From contig CM060070.1 of the NCBI GenBank assembly GCA_030533445.1, forward strand, positions 34,526,501 through 34,590,500: DNA of 64,000 bases, given 5' to 3'. Positions 36,274 through 56,279 of this stretch are shown piece by piece. The first letter of the stretch is position 1, and each line of letters starts with the position of its first letter. Origin of the DNA: Cyprinodon diabolis (taxonomy: Eukaryota > Chordata > Actinopteri > Cyprinodontiformes > Cyprinodontidae). The notes beneath the pieces were generated by a model, which did no database searches, had not been told where the DNA came from, and was given only the letters and a program-made list of their open reading frames with translations. The translations under genes were made by a program, and so were the position numbers.

Positions 36274-38318
36274 AAGTCAGAAGCTGTTTATGCCTTGGGG
36301 AGCTGGGGTGGGGTCATGGATAGAGTCTGGGAGAACATTGGTTCTGAGGCCTCACAGCGCAGACTGGGAGTTCACGGAGGCCCAGATGATCATGTTTTCA
36401 GTAGGAAGAACTCACTGTCTGACCAGGAAGAACCAGCCATTCTGATTGGAGGAGGGAGGGGGGGTCGCTCTGGGCCATTGGTGGGTGGGGGGCGTTTTTA
36501 ACAGCGGTGTACTGATCTCCTGTGATCTCCTTCCTGTGTGGCTGTCAGAGCCTGTGGCGGAAGCTTACATCTTCCCCCAGCTCGTACCCCCTCCCTCACA
36601 GGACTCCATGTTTCTCTCCTCTGACCCCCCTCTGCATCCACCCAGTCCCTGGCCTCGGTTTACCCCTGAGGAGGTTTTCCTGCTGCTGAGAAGACTGTAG
36701 GAATGAAGGAGGGAGGAGGAGAGAACATAAACCCAGCAGCTGCAGACAAACACACTGCTTATCTCACACGGTTGTAGGAGAGATTGAGACGAGGAGGAGG
36801 GAGAATCAGAGCAACATAATGCCGCCTTTGTTGGGACGGAGTTCTGTTGGAAGATGATCGTCCCACTGAGGAGTGTCGGTACAGATGGATCATGTCTGCT
36901 GCTTCTCCAGCTGTGTGTGTGTGTTTGCCTCAGACATGCAGCAGTTCAGATCGCAGCGATACAGACAACAGCGCTCCGATCAGGTTAGCTTCAGGACAGG
37001 GAGGGAAGGAGGAGGAGGTGGTGTCTACAAGGAGGATATTAGGGAACAAAAATCTGAAAATTCTTTTCTGCAGTGTTTCTTGAAGCTAAAATAATAATGT
37101 AAAATCATTAAAACATAAAATTATAAAGCGTTTGAGATCTTTTCTGAAATCTTTAATTATCATGTAGCATTTCTCAAGCAGGAAACTCTGAATAAACCTG
37201 TTATAAAAAGGGAAAACAACATCAGATCTGAGTTTAGTAAGTTAGTTTAGTTTGGTTAGGTGGACGATTTGATTCATCAGAACCCCGCTGACTGGGTCCT
37301 GTCAGTAATCCCTTCGGATCAGATGGAGCGCAGAACCCGGGCCTTTCACGTCTAATTCCGGGCCGCCTCCTTTGAGCTCTCATCACACCGCTAAAGGCTT
37401 GCTCACACTGGCTCCGGTGCGGTTACCGAGCCGACGGAGACCGCAACTCCCGCACACCCCCTCTCACACCGTCCTTTTGACTACGGTGCGGTGCGGCTCT
37501 GCGGCTCCGGCAACAGGTCCAGAGATTTAACAGAAGTTCACTTGAGTTCACGTAACTTTACGCGATAACACGGCCCAAATAAGGATATTTGCAAGAGCTT
37601 GTTGCGGAGGGCTCCGGCACGCCGCAAGGATAGCTTTCTTGCGGAATTTTCTGCAGCGCCAGACCCGAACAAAGGAGGCCAGTGGCTCTGCCGGAGAGCG
37701 GGGCCCCTGGGGGCCAATATTTACACCAGGAACATAAACTGGACTTTCCCAAGATTTAATGAACAGAACCCATTAAAAATAAACCCAAACCGAGCGGTTC
37801 AGCTCAGTTCTTCCCCAGGAAGAACTGAAAAGTGTCCCAGGAAGTTCTGGGTCTATAACGGAACCAAATTCACAAAATAATGGAACTTGAATCAGCAGGA
37901 GACCTGTGGGACCAATAGTGGCGCAGCTCAGAAGAACAGAGCCAGGGACCCTTGATTCTGACCTAGGACCTAGTTCAGATGCAGCAGGAAGAGACCATTT
38001 CCTCGGAACCGGTCCACAGATTGTCCATAATCTGCTCCCAGAGTCCAGATCTTTATAAAACCAGCTGAGTCTGAGGTCCATCAGTGTACAGAGCTGAACC
38101 GATGCTCAGATCTGGTTCCACTAAGAGTCCGACTGGGATACTGGATCAGCTCCTGGTCCAAGTCTCTTTAATAATGGACCCGGTGTTTTTGGTCTGACAG
38201 GATCATTTATTGCCGAGCCGAGCCCTGAGACGGGCCGACCCAGGGATGCTATCGTTTAAAAGGAATATGGAGAGGAATTATTTATGAGGCTGTGCACACA
38301 CACACACACACACACACA

Positions 38319-38353
<35 letters not shown>

Positions 38354-39264
38354 TCCGCTCTGCAGAACCGCTCTGAAGGGCAGACCTGAGATCAGCAGAG
38401 GGGGGGTTACTGTATCTGCAGCCCCTCCTGGAATACCAACTAGCATGAGGTCGTCATCTAGTCCAGAACCAAAACACAGAAACATAACGGCCCCTCATTG
38501 GCAGTCACCGGCCAATCAGAACGCAGAGGGAAGGAGTGAAAAACTAAACCAAAGATAAAGCTTCCAAAACAGACTTTTTTTTTCTTCCTATGAATAGAAA
38601 AACCTTCCTCAGCTCAGCCTCATAACAGAACCACTATGGTACCGCTCACTGTGAGAGGTTCTGATCTGCTGACCCGTTCTTCCTCCATCACTGCCTTTTT
38701 TCCCTCTGACCGAGCATCAGCAGCTTTCTCTACCTCTCTGCTCTAAGCTGCGGTTACACTCACCTCATGCATTATGCAGAGGAACCCACCGAGCACACAG
38801 TCGCAGAGCTGTTGGTGCTCCTGGGACACCGAGACAGAACCTCAGAACCCTGACAGTGTTGGTCCAGCTGCTTCCCACCAGGCGAGAGCTGCTGTGGGTC
38901 AGTGAAGCCGGTCTGAGGGGACTGACCGATCCATCAGTGGGACTCTGCTCCTCAGTCCTCATCTGAGTCATCACTCCTTTCTTCTTTTAATGCTCATGAA
39001 GCCTCTCAGCTTTGACCTGCCCTGAAGCACCCGAGGAACATCTAATCGGAGGAGAACCATCACTGGTCCATGTCTGAGCATATCCCCAGAGTTTTATCAA
39101 AGTTCTGCTATGATCTTCAGGAAAACACCTGATATTATCAAAGTGAACGTTCTTCAGGTCAACCCAACAGAACCTGATGCTCTGAGCTCTTCAAGGTAAC
39201 ACAGTTTGATGTATTTCAGGTCAGAGGACCGAAGTTCTGGATGAAAGAACAGAGAAATGGAGGC
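36274..39264. other. nfia intron 2 segment
   Basis: G/C-rich stretches, a long CA repeat, and at 37390-37510 a CGGTGCGG-rich region that may be a MITE end. No gene recognised. Confidence 0.45.
38295..38351. repeat. (CA)n microsatellite
   Basis: About 28 CA units with one CCCA interruption. Confidence 0.95.
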
Positions 39265-39345
39265 GTCTGGTTTTATTCTCTGAATCATTAAGAAGGGAGA
39301 AGTTCCCGAGGATGATTCCCTGAGGAACTTCATCAACAGAACCCA
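39265..39345 (-). mobile_element. LINE reverse-transcriptase fossil, minus strand
   Basis: The minus strand reads DEVPQGIILGNFSLLNDSEN, a decayed form of GVPQGSILGPLLFSLYIND. Only this motif can be recognised. Confidence 0.5.
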
Positions 39346-39991
39346 GTCATCTGATACCAAACAGTTCAGTTTATTTGGTAAAAAAATATTTTTACTGGAC
39401 TCATGAAGCCATGATGGCCGTTATAGTATAGCTCAATGCACGGATAAAAACCAGCAGAGAAATATTAAATAAATAAATTAGATCAATTTTTTCGTATTTT
39501 ATTTTAAAATAAATGTTATCAAAAATAAAATCTATTTTCCAGGAGAACCAGGCAATATGGACTAATATTTCAGAAAAGATATTAATCAGTTGTTTCTGAC
39601 CAGCCTGGATCATCTTCAATCATTCCTGATTCCCAGAAAAAAATCTGTTTCAAACATTTTCTTCCCTAAGCCATTTCCCCTGATATTTCATCCTTTATAA
39701 TTATGTTTGTGATGAACTTTTACAATGTATTGCTTATAATGCAGGATCTTTACAACAAAATAAAAACCTTGAAAGGTCTGGTAGAAATAAAAACTCGAGA
39801 GAGAAAAATTCGAACTGCAAAAAATTAGAAAATAGAAGAGACTCTAAAGAACTATGAGAGTACAGAGGTTCTGTTTGACCTGATGTGTCATTGATCACCG
39901 CTGCTTCCACTCCCACTCCCAAACATGGGCGCTGCGAGAGGGGGGGCTGTGGGTGGGGCTCATAAAAACATTTCCATCACTATCATAATTG

Positions 39992-40480
39992 TCAGGGTTT
40001 GGTTGAGGTTTTGAGGACCCAAATGCAGAGGCAAGGAGGCAGAGGTGAGTTCTTGAGGATTTAATTGTATAACTAAGGCAAAAAAAACAAAACCAAAGAA
40101 CAAAATACATGGAATCAAAAACCAGACAACTTCATGATAAAAACTCATGTGGGGAGCCAGGAAAAGACGGGGAACGGGTACTGAGGAACTGCACAGGGAG
40201 AGTATATATAGGAGACTGAACAAAGACTGGACTAATGAGCTGATTTGGAGCAGGTGTGAACAGAGGATTCTAGAAGGGATCTAGGGGAAAGGAGAACACA
40301 AGAGGGCAACAGAGGGTAACAAAGAAAAAACTCAAATACATCCAGAAAACACAACAAAATAGGAATAAAACAAATAAAACTAGAAAACAAAGAAAAACAT
40401 GGATCAAAATGAAACTGAATACTTAAAAGAAAACTTAACAGAACCAAGATGATGACAATAATAAACAAAATATTCAAGTT
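39992..40480. mobile_element. Probable dispersed teleost repeat, unclassified
   Basis: The stretch starts GTCAGGGTTTGGTTGAGG, continues GACCCAAATGCAGAGGCAAG and GGAGCAGGTGTGAACAGAGG, and ends in an A-rich region with repeated AAAAC/AAACAAA. I recognise these words as a recurring repeat type in fish genomes, but cannot name the family from sequence alone. Open frames on the minus strand are low-complexity. Confidence 0.4.
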
Positions 40481-42409
40481 TTTACATCTGAAGAAGAAAC
40501 TTAACAAGCCCTGCATTTACCAGGGACTGAATCAATACCAGAGACTCCAGTGCGTCTCAGTTCACTGAGCTGATGGATTAAGGCAGAAAGGTAGAGTGAG
40601 ATACAGCCACCTGATCGGCCATTAAAAACAGAAGATCTGCTTCAGTGTTTCTCATGGAGAACCACTCTTCTCAACCTCAAACTGGCACCAGACGCAGAAC
40701 TTAAGACCAATTAACCAATCAACAGCCTAAGACTTGTAAATGATGGCCGCATTAACTATTTAAAACCAAAAGACCTTTAAACGATGGTGCTTTTAACCAA
40801 TTAACAGCCTGGAACCCGCAAACGAAGGCCCTGTTAACCAATTAATAGTCAGCCATGTGTAATTGAGGGCCCAGTCCAGCTAGATGGCCTGAGACGCATG
40901 GATGATCAATGACGGTTCTTTTATTTTTAACGTTTCCATGAAGCCAGGAGAAACCATCCTTGAGCTCAGGTGGAAACAAAGGGAAAACTTTCACCATCAT
41001 CCATCCAAAGTAATGCAGCCTGATCAGATAGAGCAGGAAAAGCTTTGTTAGATCAGAAGGTGGAACGGTTCCAATCAGTCATTAATAACAACATTGAAAC
41101 ATGGCACAAAATGTATGGTTTCACAGGATCCATTTAGCGGTTTGGACAGGTTGCTGTTTGGACAGGAAGTTCAGGACTTCCCGGACTGATTACCTTCAGA
41201 CCTCTATCTTCCAAAACCGCTCCTGTTAACCAGGAATGGACTCAGATTCCTCTGAAAAACTAATTAACTTTCATTAGGTAAATTTCTTCCATTTTACCTG
41301 TTTTTTGTTTTGTTTTGTTTTTTGCCAGGTATTAGGTTTAGGTAAGAGGTACGAATACAGTTAAAGGGAATGGGTGGGGCTAAGCTGTCTAAATCATAGG
41401 CCAATGACTGGCCGCCTCCACCCGTTGATCTGCTTTTCCCATGTGGACGTAATCCACCACCTCAGATCCCTCTAAACCATCGATGTCAGCAGTTATGCTC
41501 CTAAGCAGAATGTGCTAATTAGTAATAAACAATTTTATTAGTTGTATTTTTTAACAATAAACTAAAAAAACAAGGCAATGAATTATTTACATCAAAACAC
41601 TAACATTAAAGATGACAAAGAGCGAAGGCATTCTTTTTCCAGAGCTAGTTTTGTGGTATTATGTGGTAGAAGGTGAAGAGAGATTCTCTGCTGTCATCTA
41701 GGAACCTTACATGTCATTAAAGATAAAGAGCTGCTCAACTCATTTAATGTGCGCATTATGTAGAACCATAAATGATTAATTCAGAGGGCATAGACGTAGA
41801 AATAGGTGTCTAGATTTATTAGCCTGGGCTTCATGAAAATCTGGTCTGCCTTCATTGATTTATTCAGGAAATCCAGTTGTGGTCGTTCATTTTCCTGTTG
41901 GTTCAATTTAGTTTAGATTGACTCTTAAGTGGTTTTTGGCGCTTTCCGTTTCTGGCCTGACCCCTATGGAAGTTTTCTAGCTCCTCCACTGCAGTCAGGG
42001 TCAGGTATGCACTGGTAATGGTTAGCTTTAGGGCTAGGGTTAGGCGCTATGGGACTGAAATGACTGGAAGTCAATGAGAGTCAAAGCAAGGTCCTCATAA
42101 CATATAGTAAAACATGAAAGTGTGTGAGAGAGCAGAGCAGGCCCTGATCGATGAGGTGACTGAACAGATGTGTCATCTGAATTCATGTGTTCAGTTATCA
42201 GAGGAGTCAGTGCATTGATCCAACACACACACACACATACGTCTCTACTTCTGCCCATATTAGGCTTTTCGTTCACTGTCATTTATTTTAGTTCTCTGCT
42301 TTAACCCTGACAGTTACCTAAATCCTAAGTTAATTCATCCCAAGCATTAGAAACAGGGGTCCGCCATATTTGGACAAGACTTTGGTCTCCATAAGACCGT
42401 CTGTCCTCA
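40481..42409. other. nfia intron 2 segment
   Basis: No gene recognised. The stretch 42000-42110 contains GGTTAGG and GGTCCTCATAACATA words like those at 28450-28760, which may be fragments of a dispersed repeat. Confidence 0.4.
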
Positions 42410-44100
42410 GAACTGGGCCGGCCCAAGGCATTCGAAGTAAGCCGCTGCTTGGGGCGCAAAGGGCAACAACGGGAGGCCCCCTCGAGTTTAATTTTTTTGT
42501 TGCATTATAGTGTTTTTATTATATATACGATTATAGTTTCAGAAAACACAACTTCAAGATAGATTCTGCTTTCCTTATAATAAGACATATTTAATCTTGT
42601 AGAAATCAAAGTTTTTTTTAAAGGTTTTAGGGTTCAGCTTGATGCGCAGACAAGGAAAGAGCAGTGTGAGGTTAATTTTGGACAACAGACTGATAATGAT
42701 GGGAGTTATTCACTATAGAGGTTAAAAATACTCCCAAAACTCTCTAAAACAGAAGTATTAGGTGTTTTAACGTCTTACTTACCTCTCTCGAAATAAAATG
42801 TGAGAGTTTGACCCAAATCTTTGGGGTTTCTCTTTAGAGCCTGCAGGTTTCCTGTGAGTGGAGCTTTTCTGAGCTCAAACTCATAAAGAAATAGCAAAGA
42901 TTTTCTATGGCAGACGAAACACAGTAAATTAGTAACTAGAAAAGCACTCTGAGAGCCAGGCGCCAAATTTTCCTCCAAATCGTGACTTAAACCTATGGGT
43001 AAAACTCACATCATCATAGAAGTGTAGGCAGACATTTTTTTAAGGGTGGCCAGGCAATAACCAATGTACACTAAGGTATGGTCGATAGTGGATAGACACC
43101 AGAACCTCAATCTACACTGTTCCAACATGGAAATTAACGGGCAAAACATCCACATTTTCAAAATAAAGGCAAACTTTACTTTCCTGCAGCCTTTGCTAAC
43201 AAATAGACGCATATATTTAAACAGCCGTGCTCTAGATAAAAGGTATAGTGAATGCAATTGTTTCAGGTTAGAGTTCTCGGGCGTACATCTTTTCCATTGT
43301 CATTACTTACCTACTTTTATCAATAATCATTCTGCATAAAATTGATATTTACAAGTACTTATAACTACCTATAAGTACCTTATACCGTTTTATTATAATA
43401 GTTATTTATGTCTGATTTCACTGAAGAGTCCTGGATGTCTTGCAAAGATATCATTTTATTTTCAGAATTCTATCCCATATAAATAAAAATGTAGTTCTGA
43501 AAAGATCATGAATTCTATACTCATCATCGTTAATGTTAGTATATTGATGTGCATAATAAACAACAAAAAATTGTAATGTTTTGAATATTCCATTTAAGAG
43601 TGGAATGTTCAGGCCTTGGCCACCCCTGGCCCCCCATCTAGCTCCGCCCCTGCCTTGGTATAAGGGACACCTATGCTAAACAATTTCCATATAAAAAATC
43701 TGTTTTCAATTGATTTTCAGTTAATTTTTATTTACATCATTGCTTGGTATTCTATTCATTCCATTTATGCCTGTTTCCATGTTTAATTCATGTTTTTTTA
43801 AATCAGAATAATTTAATTTGTTGTTTTTTTTGTTGTTGTTTTAACAGATTTTTTTTAGCAGATTTGTGTCGCTAAAATTATGAAACTTTTAATATAAATA
43901 GCATAAAATTTATGTTACATTTGTTGCAGCTCTGGATGAAAAGGCTGACTGTTGTTAACAGAAAAGGCTGCTATTAGTTGGTGTGTGAACGTTCTCACCA
44001 TCTCACTGCTGATGCAGCGATCTAACTTATTTGCAGAAACAGAGGGCCCTAGAATCAGAAATTAGGGCCCAATGGGGCCTTGGTCCTAAGAAGGTTGGTA
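42410..44100. mobile_element. Composite of decayed DNA transposon pieces
   Basis: At 42416-42470 a GGGCCGGCCCAAGGCATT-type end with GCTTGGGGCGCAAA is typical of a teleost hAT-like repeat. Inside, 43605-43652 reads on the minus strand CAGGGGCGGAGCTAGATGGG followed by GCCAGGGGTGGCC, another hAT-like terminus; a counterpart with AAGGGTGGCCAGGC lies near 43043. Around 44050-44095, GGGCCC-rich sequence may be the outer right end. Boundaries are approximate. Confidence 0.45.
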
Positions 44101-45389
44101 GATATAAGAGTCCTAAACAGTTAACATAAACAAACGCTCACGTATGTTATCCAGAACATTAACTCCAGTTTATCCAGATTCTGTTCCTCAGTGGATCCAC
44201 GACTTCCTGTTCACCAGAGAACTGGTTTAAGGTTCTGTTGGGCTCAGGTTCTGCCTCATTACATGTGGGTAACTTTAGTTCAGTTCAATCTCTTGATATT
44301 TTCATCTTTTATGTTGAAAACATTTGGCCTGAAGATGATTAGAAGTTAGGTAAAGTTGGGCTGCACTGATGACGGGACGTTAAAAAGAATGTTGTTTGGA
44401 TCAGAACCAGGTGTGAGAGTAAGGAGGAGGAAGAGGCTCAATCCCAGTAGATCCAGAACCCGTGTCCAGTCAGCAGCTCCTCATCCTTCTTCGTTTATTG
44501 GCTGTCACCTCCTGCTGCATTCAGGCTCCCTCCGGACCTGCCGGTTGGTGCCGGGTTACAGTTGGACCCGCTGCAGCAAACACCAGAACCCTGACTCAGA
44601 GCTGCCTGTAAAATCAGGTATTTTTCCAAACAAATCCCATAAATCCAGAACACGGAGCGGCGCCTTAAACAAACCCAGATGTAATCCTGCAGCGCGGAGC
44701 CGGTTTACCGAATGTTTGATTCCTGCTTATGAGGATTAAAAAGAAAACGCAATCAGAAGCCAACCCTCATGAGCTGGAAGCAGTTTGTTCTGCGAACAGA
44801 AGGGGAAACCTGAAGCAGAACCAGTTAAGGAAAACAGAAAGGTAACCTCCTACAGGCCCTGGTTCAGATCAGGCCAGCAGCAGGAGGTTCAGAACCCTGT
44901 GCTGTTTGGACCTGCTGAGACACAGAGCAGAGAACAGGTCAGAGCAGAACCAACACCTGCAGAACCGCTGCACGGAAACTGCTAAGAGAAGTCAGAACTA
45001 GACACAGAACCACCCTCATCTGGACCTTCTGGCCTCTACTGGATGTTAAAGTTTCTCCATAATTTCTGTTTAAATCTGAAAATCATCTTCCTCGTTTTCT
45101 TCCTCATCTTTTTCCTCTTTCTCAGGAGTAAGATGATTTAATTCTAAACGTCGGCATCACCGGCTCTTTAAACGGGTCGGTCACAGCTGTAGAAATGAAA
45201 CTTTGCTCATTTCATTTTCAAAGCTCTGCTGTTTTAATCTTTTTAACTTATTCTTTCACTGTTAAACACTTTGTTCATTTAAGGATAATAATTTATTCTA
45301 TTTCATGACATGATATAGTCATGGTAAAGTGGTTTTTGTTTTTATTTTGGCTCCTGGGGGAGGGATAAATTGCCACGATGGGCCGGATT
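44101..45389. other. nfia intron 2 segment
   Basis: Dense in GGTTCTG/CAGAACC words. The 127-codon frame at 44356-44739 is basic and serine-rich with no recognised domain. Confidence 0.45.
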
Positions 45390-45860
45390 GCCTGCTCCCC
45401 CTCAGCTCTGTTCTCAGGAAGCAGAGGTTACACTTCCCCGTTATGCAGATGACTCTCTGATTTACCTTCTTCTCTGTGGAAAGGACACCTCTTCACTTCA
45501 ACTCTTACTTCACAGTTTTAACAAGATGTGGAATTTCTTTCATTCCCAGAGCTGAAATGAATCCTGTGCTGATGGTTTTCAGGAGATCTTGGTTCCCTTG
45601 CTAAGTTTGTTCTAACATAACAAATGTAGAAGCCAGATAAACTAATCCTTCTGTGGAATCTCTTTCCAATAGTAGTCCAAGCCTTCGGTACCACCCAGCT
45701 GGATCACTGCAACGCTAATTAATGCAGGACTAACGGGCCGAGATGTGGAAGGACTTCCCGTTACATCAGACAGACCCCCTCATTGGCTACTTTTTAAATC
45801 TTCTGTAAACACAACTTGTACTTTAGCTTCAGCTGTAGTTTAACTTGATTTTATGGGTGT
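45390..45860 (+). mobile_element. LINE reverse-transcriptase fossil (YADD and LDHCNA)
   Basis: The frame near 45430 reads PRYADDSLIYLLLCGKDTSS, containing the YADD catalytic motif. Further on (about 45675-45715) TTQLDHCNA corresponds to the TSRLDYCNAL motif, and PHWLLFKSS to the SLHWLPV motif of L2/Rex-type LINEs, in the right order and spacing. Multiple stops and frame changes are present. Confidence 0.7.
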
Positions 45861-48800
45861 TTTTTTTTTACTATTCTATTGTTTTTATCTCTTTTTGCTT
45901 TGGGGCTCTTATTTGTAACAGTTTTCACTGCACAGAATGTTGGTTCCTTTTAGGGTTTTAGAGGAATTTAGAAATAAAACCGGACTGGATCATCTTCATT
46001 GTTACCATCATCACCAGTATCATCCTTTTCATCTTTCTGCTCTTCATCATCATCATCCTAATCTGGTAACACCATCTAATCAGGTGAGCGATACAGAAAA
46101 TGGTCCAAACTGTCAAAACCGATGCAGAAGGAGAACTCAGGTCCTCTGAACGAGCTTCTTCAGTCTGTTCTTGCTGATGAAGACTCTCCCGCCCTCTTCC
46201 TCCTCTCCTCCAGCTTTATTTTAGCTTCTTTTTGGACGTCTTCTTCGTCCCTGGAGTGCCTCCACCTGCGGAGGCGAAGGTCGGACCTAAAATAAAACCC
46301 GAACTGGGAGGTTTGGGCGGGAATCAGAAGCTGGGGGCTGTTGGTGAGCGATCCTAGATGGTTTTCCTCTTTCTCTCCACAGATGGTGTCCTTGTGCTGT
46401 GTTCAGGTCTCACACAGAGCTGCTTCCTCGACTGCCAAGTTCAGTCCAGAAGCTGCTGAGCATCAACGGGAGCCATAGAGGACGTCCTGATCTGGAGAGG
46501 GCTGAAAAGGTTCTGATCCAACATTCAGTACGTCCCACCTTTCTGCAGCAAACTGAGCTGCAAGCCTGAAGCTGAGGGCAGATAAAGCTGGAATCTTTTT
46601 AAACAATTTATGAAAACCTTTCAGTTTTTTCTTTGATTTTTGGAAGGAATATTTCTACAACTAATAAAATAATAATCCATGTTTTATTTATCCATGTTTT
46701 TACATTTTATTAGTTGACTTTAATGTAACTGAAACATAATTTAATAGAAAATGTAAAATCCTTCGATTAATTAAAGTCAGAGTCAGAGCTGCGTCCCTGA
46801 AGGTGTTAGATGTCCAGCAGAGCGTCAGGTTTTCCTGCTAATCCAGCTGGAAAAGGATCAAAGTTTGATGTGGAGAGCAGGTTTAATGTTCCACAGCCTA
46901 GAATCAAGAAGCAGAACGTCGACCCGGTTTGTTCTTCTTCTCCTCCTTCCTCTGTTCCTGCTGCCATACGGCGCCCAGGAGCATCTCTGTTTGCACCATC
47001 TGTGGAGCGTTTCCCTGCAGATGCTCGCAGCTGTGCTGCACCGTCTCCACGCTGCTCGGTGTGTGTGAAGCTTTCAGGAACCTGTTAACCTCAGACAGCT
47101 CTCAGCTCGCTGAAAACATCGGAGGATAAACAATGAAGTTTGAATCCAGTCCAACTTCAGGTTTCTAAAGTTTACAACAACAGCAGACAGAAGCGACATC
47201 TGTCGGATTTCTCTGATCACTTAGGAAGCTGCTAGAATTGAGGTGTCGGTTCTGTCCTCGGTCCAGTGAGGAGCAGAGAGCTGGTGGGTCCAAAAGGCCG
47301 AAGCTGGAGAGAAATGGGTCAGCAGAAGACCGAGCAAAACAGAACCACCTGGACCTGCTCCTGCTTTTGGTTCTGCTCTGTTTGTGGTTCTAACCCTCAG
47401 CTGCTCAATAAATCTGGTTCTGATTCTGCTGGAGGTTTCTTCTTGTTTAAAGTGAGTCTTTCCTTTCTTCTGTCGCCACCTTCTGCTCAGCAGGAGGGAG
47501 ATAAAACAACTCAATGGAACCAGGACAATAAACTGAACCAGGCTGCTTTGTTACAGAACCAGGATCCGTTTATAAATCTGGTCAATTGGTTCTGTGAACT
47601 GCAGTGTTCTTGTCCTCCTCTCTTCCTCTGGGTTCAGATAAGGAGAAACCCAGAGCGGTTCTGACGGAAGAGGTTCTGTTTTTGTTCAGGAACCACAGCA
47701 GCCTCCATGGTTCCACACAACCAGTAGAAGAAGAAGAACAGCCTGACCCGCAGCAGGAGCCTGACAGCTGACCTGGGACCAGCACAAAGACCTTCATCAG
47801 CTTCCTCTTCCTCACACTTTCACTGTGATTAGCTGATTCAATCACACGTCCTTCTATACCGACTCCAACTCATTGAACCCGACCCCTGACCCAGAAACAG
47901 GCCCCATAAGAAGCAGCAGCTGAAATGGGCCTCACAATGTACTAAATGTAAAAACAAACAAATTAAATGCTTTATTTAAAACTGAAATTATTACCAGAAT
48001 GTTTTCCTGATGAACATCAGCAGATTAAATAGTATCTAAATAACAACAGATGCTGAAACAACTAAAGATAAAAGATGGGTTAAAACATAATCCTGTAACT
48101 TCATACTGATTGGGTGTTTTTGTTTATTAATATTGGCCAAAGTTGCTTTAAGAAATGAAATTGGGACATTATTTGTTTTATTTAAGAGTTTTATGGTCAG
48201 ATTAATACTTAAAATTAAATTTTTATATTGAACATAAGCAGGTTTTATTGTATTTAAATAACAACAATAGATTTTAATTTAACTAAGATTAGCAAACTAA
48301 TTTATTGTAATCCTGTCCCTTTAAACGCAGTATAGAGAATTAATATTTTCTGTTATGGGACGTACCGACATCCATCTGCGTGCTTCTAAACGTTGGAGTC
48401 ACTAATGATCCAAACCCACAGCGCTGCTCGTAAATATATATCTATTTTTTAATAATGTTAATTTAGGTGCATTTTTTGCATTTGTTTAATTGATATAGAG
48501 ACATAAAAATGTCAAATGTGCAATTACTGTCTTAAGTAAATCTATTAACTTTATGAAACTCGGTAATAAATAAATAAATTAGACCGAACTAAACTGCCGT
48601 AATTAACCCTTATTAGCATCTGTCTGATCTAACTTCACATCATTAAGTTATACTTTATCATTAGGTCTACAAGGGTGGATTTGGTGATCTTATTTTTTTC
48701 TTTTTAATTTGATTATTAAGTTTTAAGAAAATAAATAAAACACTTTGCATTTAATCAACTAAGTTGGTTATGTCAATGAAACATGCCAGTTTTTAGAGCA

Positions 48801-49260
48801 CATTTCTCCTTCCTCACCACAAAAAGTATTCATTAATGCAATTAATCATATTAAAGCAGCTAGAACTGAGTTTTCTACCATAAAGGTAAAGATAAAAGTT
48901 AAATTTAACTAAATTTGATGTTAAAATCTTTTTTATATGTTTCCTTCAATATGAATACATTTAAAAAAAAGTGAATAATAAAAAAAAGAAAACATAAAAA
49001 CTTAAGACCAAAATAAAAAAAATAAATCTAAAATCTGCAGAAAATAAAAATAATAGAAAAGCCTCTGAGAAGAGATGAAAAATAAAAAATGAGGCTGGTT
49101 CTGGTTCTGACGGAATGCTGTGACCTGAAGTGATTGGCGATCAGCAGGAGGACAGAGTTCAGGTTTGTCCTCAGGTCAGTCAGAGCTTCAGTAATTAGTC
49201 CAGAAATTAAGCTGGAAATCTGTTTAAGAGCTCAGAGAGAACTGGGTCTACCTCACAAAC
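45861..49260. other. nfia intron 2 segment near exon 2
   Basis: Mixed GGTTCTG-rich sequence to about 47900, then A/T-rich sequence to 49100. Apart from the repeat fragment at 47420 nothing was recognised. Confidence 0.5.
47420..47490 (+). mobile_element. Fragment of the same dispersed repeat as 28060-28415
   Basis: TTCTGCTGGAGGTTTCTTCT and GTTTAAAGTGAGTCTTTCC align with the 5' portion of the copy at 28.1 kb, allowing several substitutions. The downstream part has decayed beyond recognition. Confidence 0.4.
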
Positions 49261-49542
49261 ACCCCCCCCCCCCCCCACACACACACACACACCCACCCCA
49301 CTCCGCACACACACACACACACACCCACCCCACCCCGCACACACACACAACCCCCCCCCACACACACACACACACACACCCACCCCACCCCGCACACACA
49401 CACACACACACACCCACCCCACCCCGCACACACACACACACACACACCCCACCCCGCACACACACACACACACACCCACCCCACCCCGCACACACACACA
49501 CCCCGCACACACACACACACACACCCCGCACACACACACACC
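49261..49542. repeat. CA / CCCACCCCACCCCG minisatellite next to exon 2
   Basis: After a poly-C run, blocks of (CA)n alternate with CCCACCCCACCCCG or CCCCGCA about eight times. On the nfia sense strand this is (TG)n with runs of GGGGTGGGGTGGG. It lies in intron 2 about 230 bp after the exon 2 donor site. Long open frames on both strands here are products of the repeat. Confidence 0.9.
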
Positions 49543-49740
49543 GTCTGGGATCTACCAGCTGGGTTTCGTGAGGCAATGAAGAACAGAAGTCCAAACAAAC
49601 CTGCAACTAATTTCAGCAGCGGATGAACACTGTGAAGCTGACTGTGGTGATGTCATCAGCAGCTGTCTGCATGCAGACTCACCTGCAGCCCATCAACCAG
49701 GACCTTCTGTCTGGGTTAACCCTTCACCATCATCCTCTCA

Positions 49741-56279
<6,539 letters not shown>

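Noticed and set aside
49134..49606. Long His/Thr/Pro and Cys/Val/Gly open frames on both strands
   Set aside because: Pure products of the CA/C-rich minisatellite; no start context or domain.
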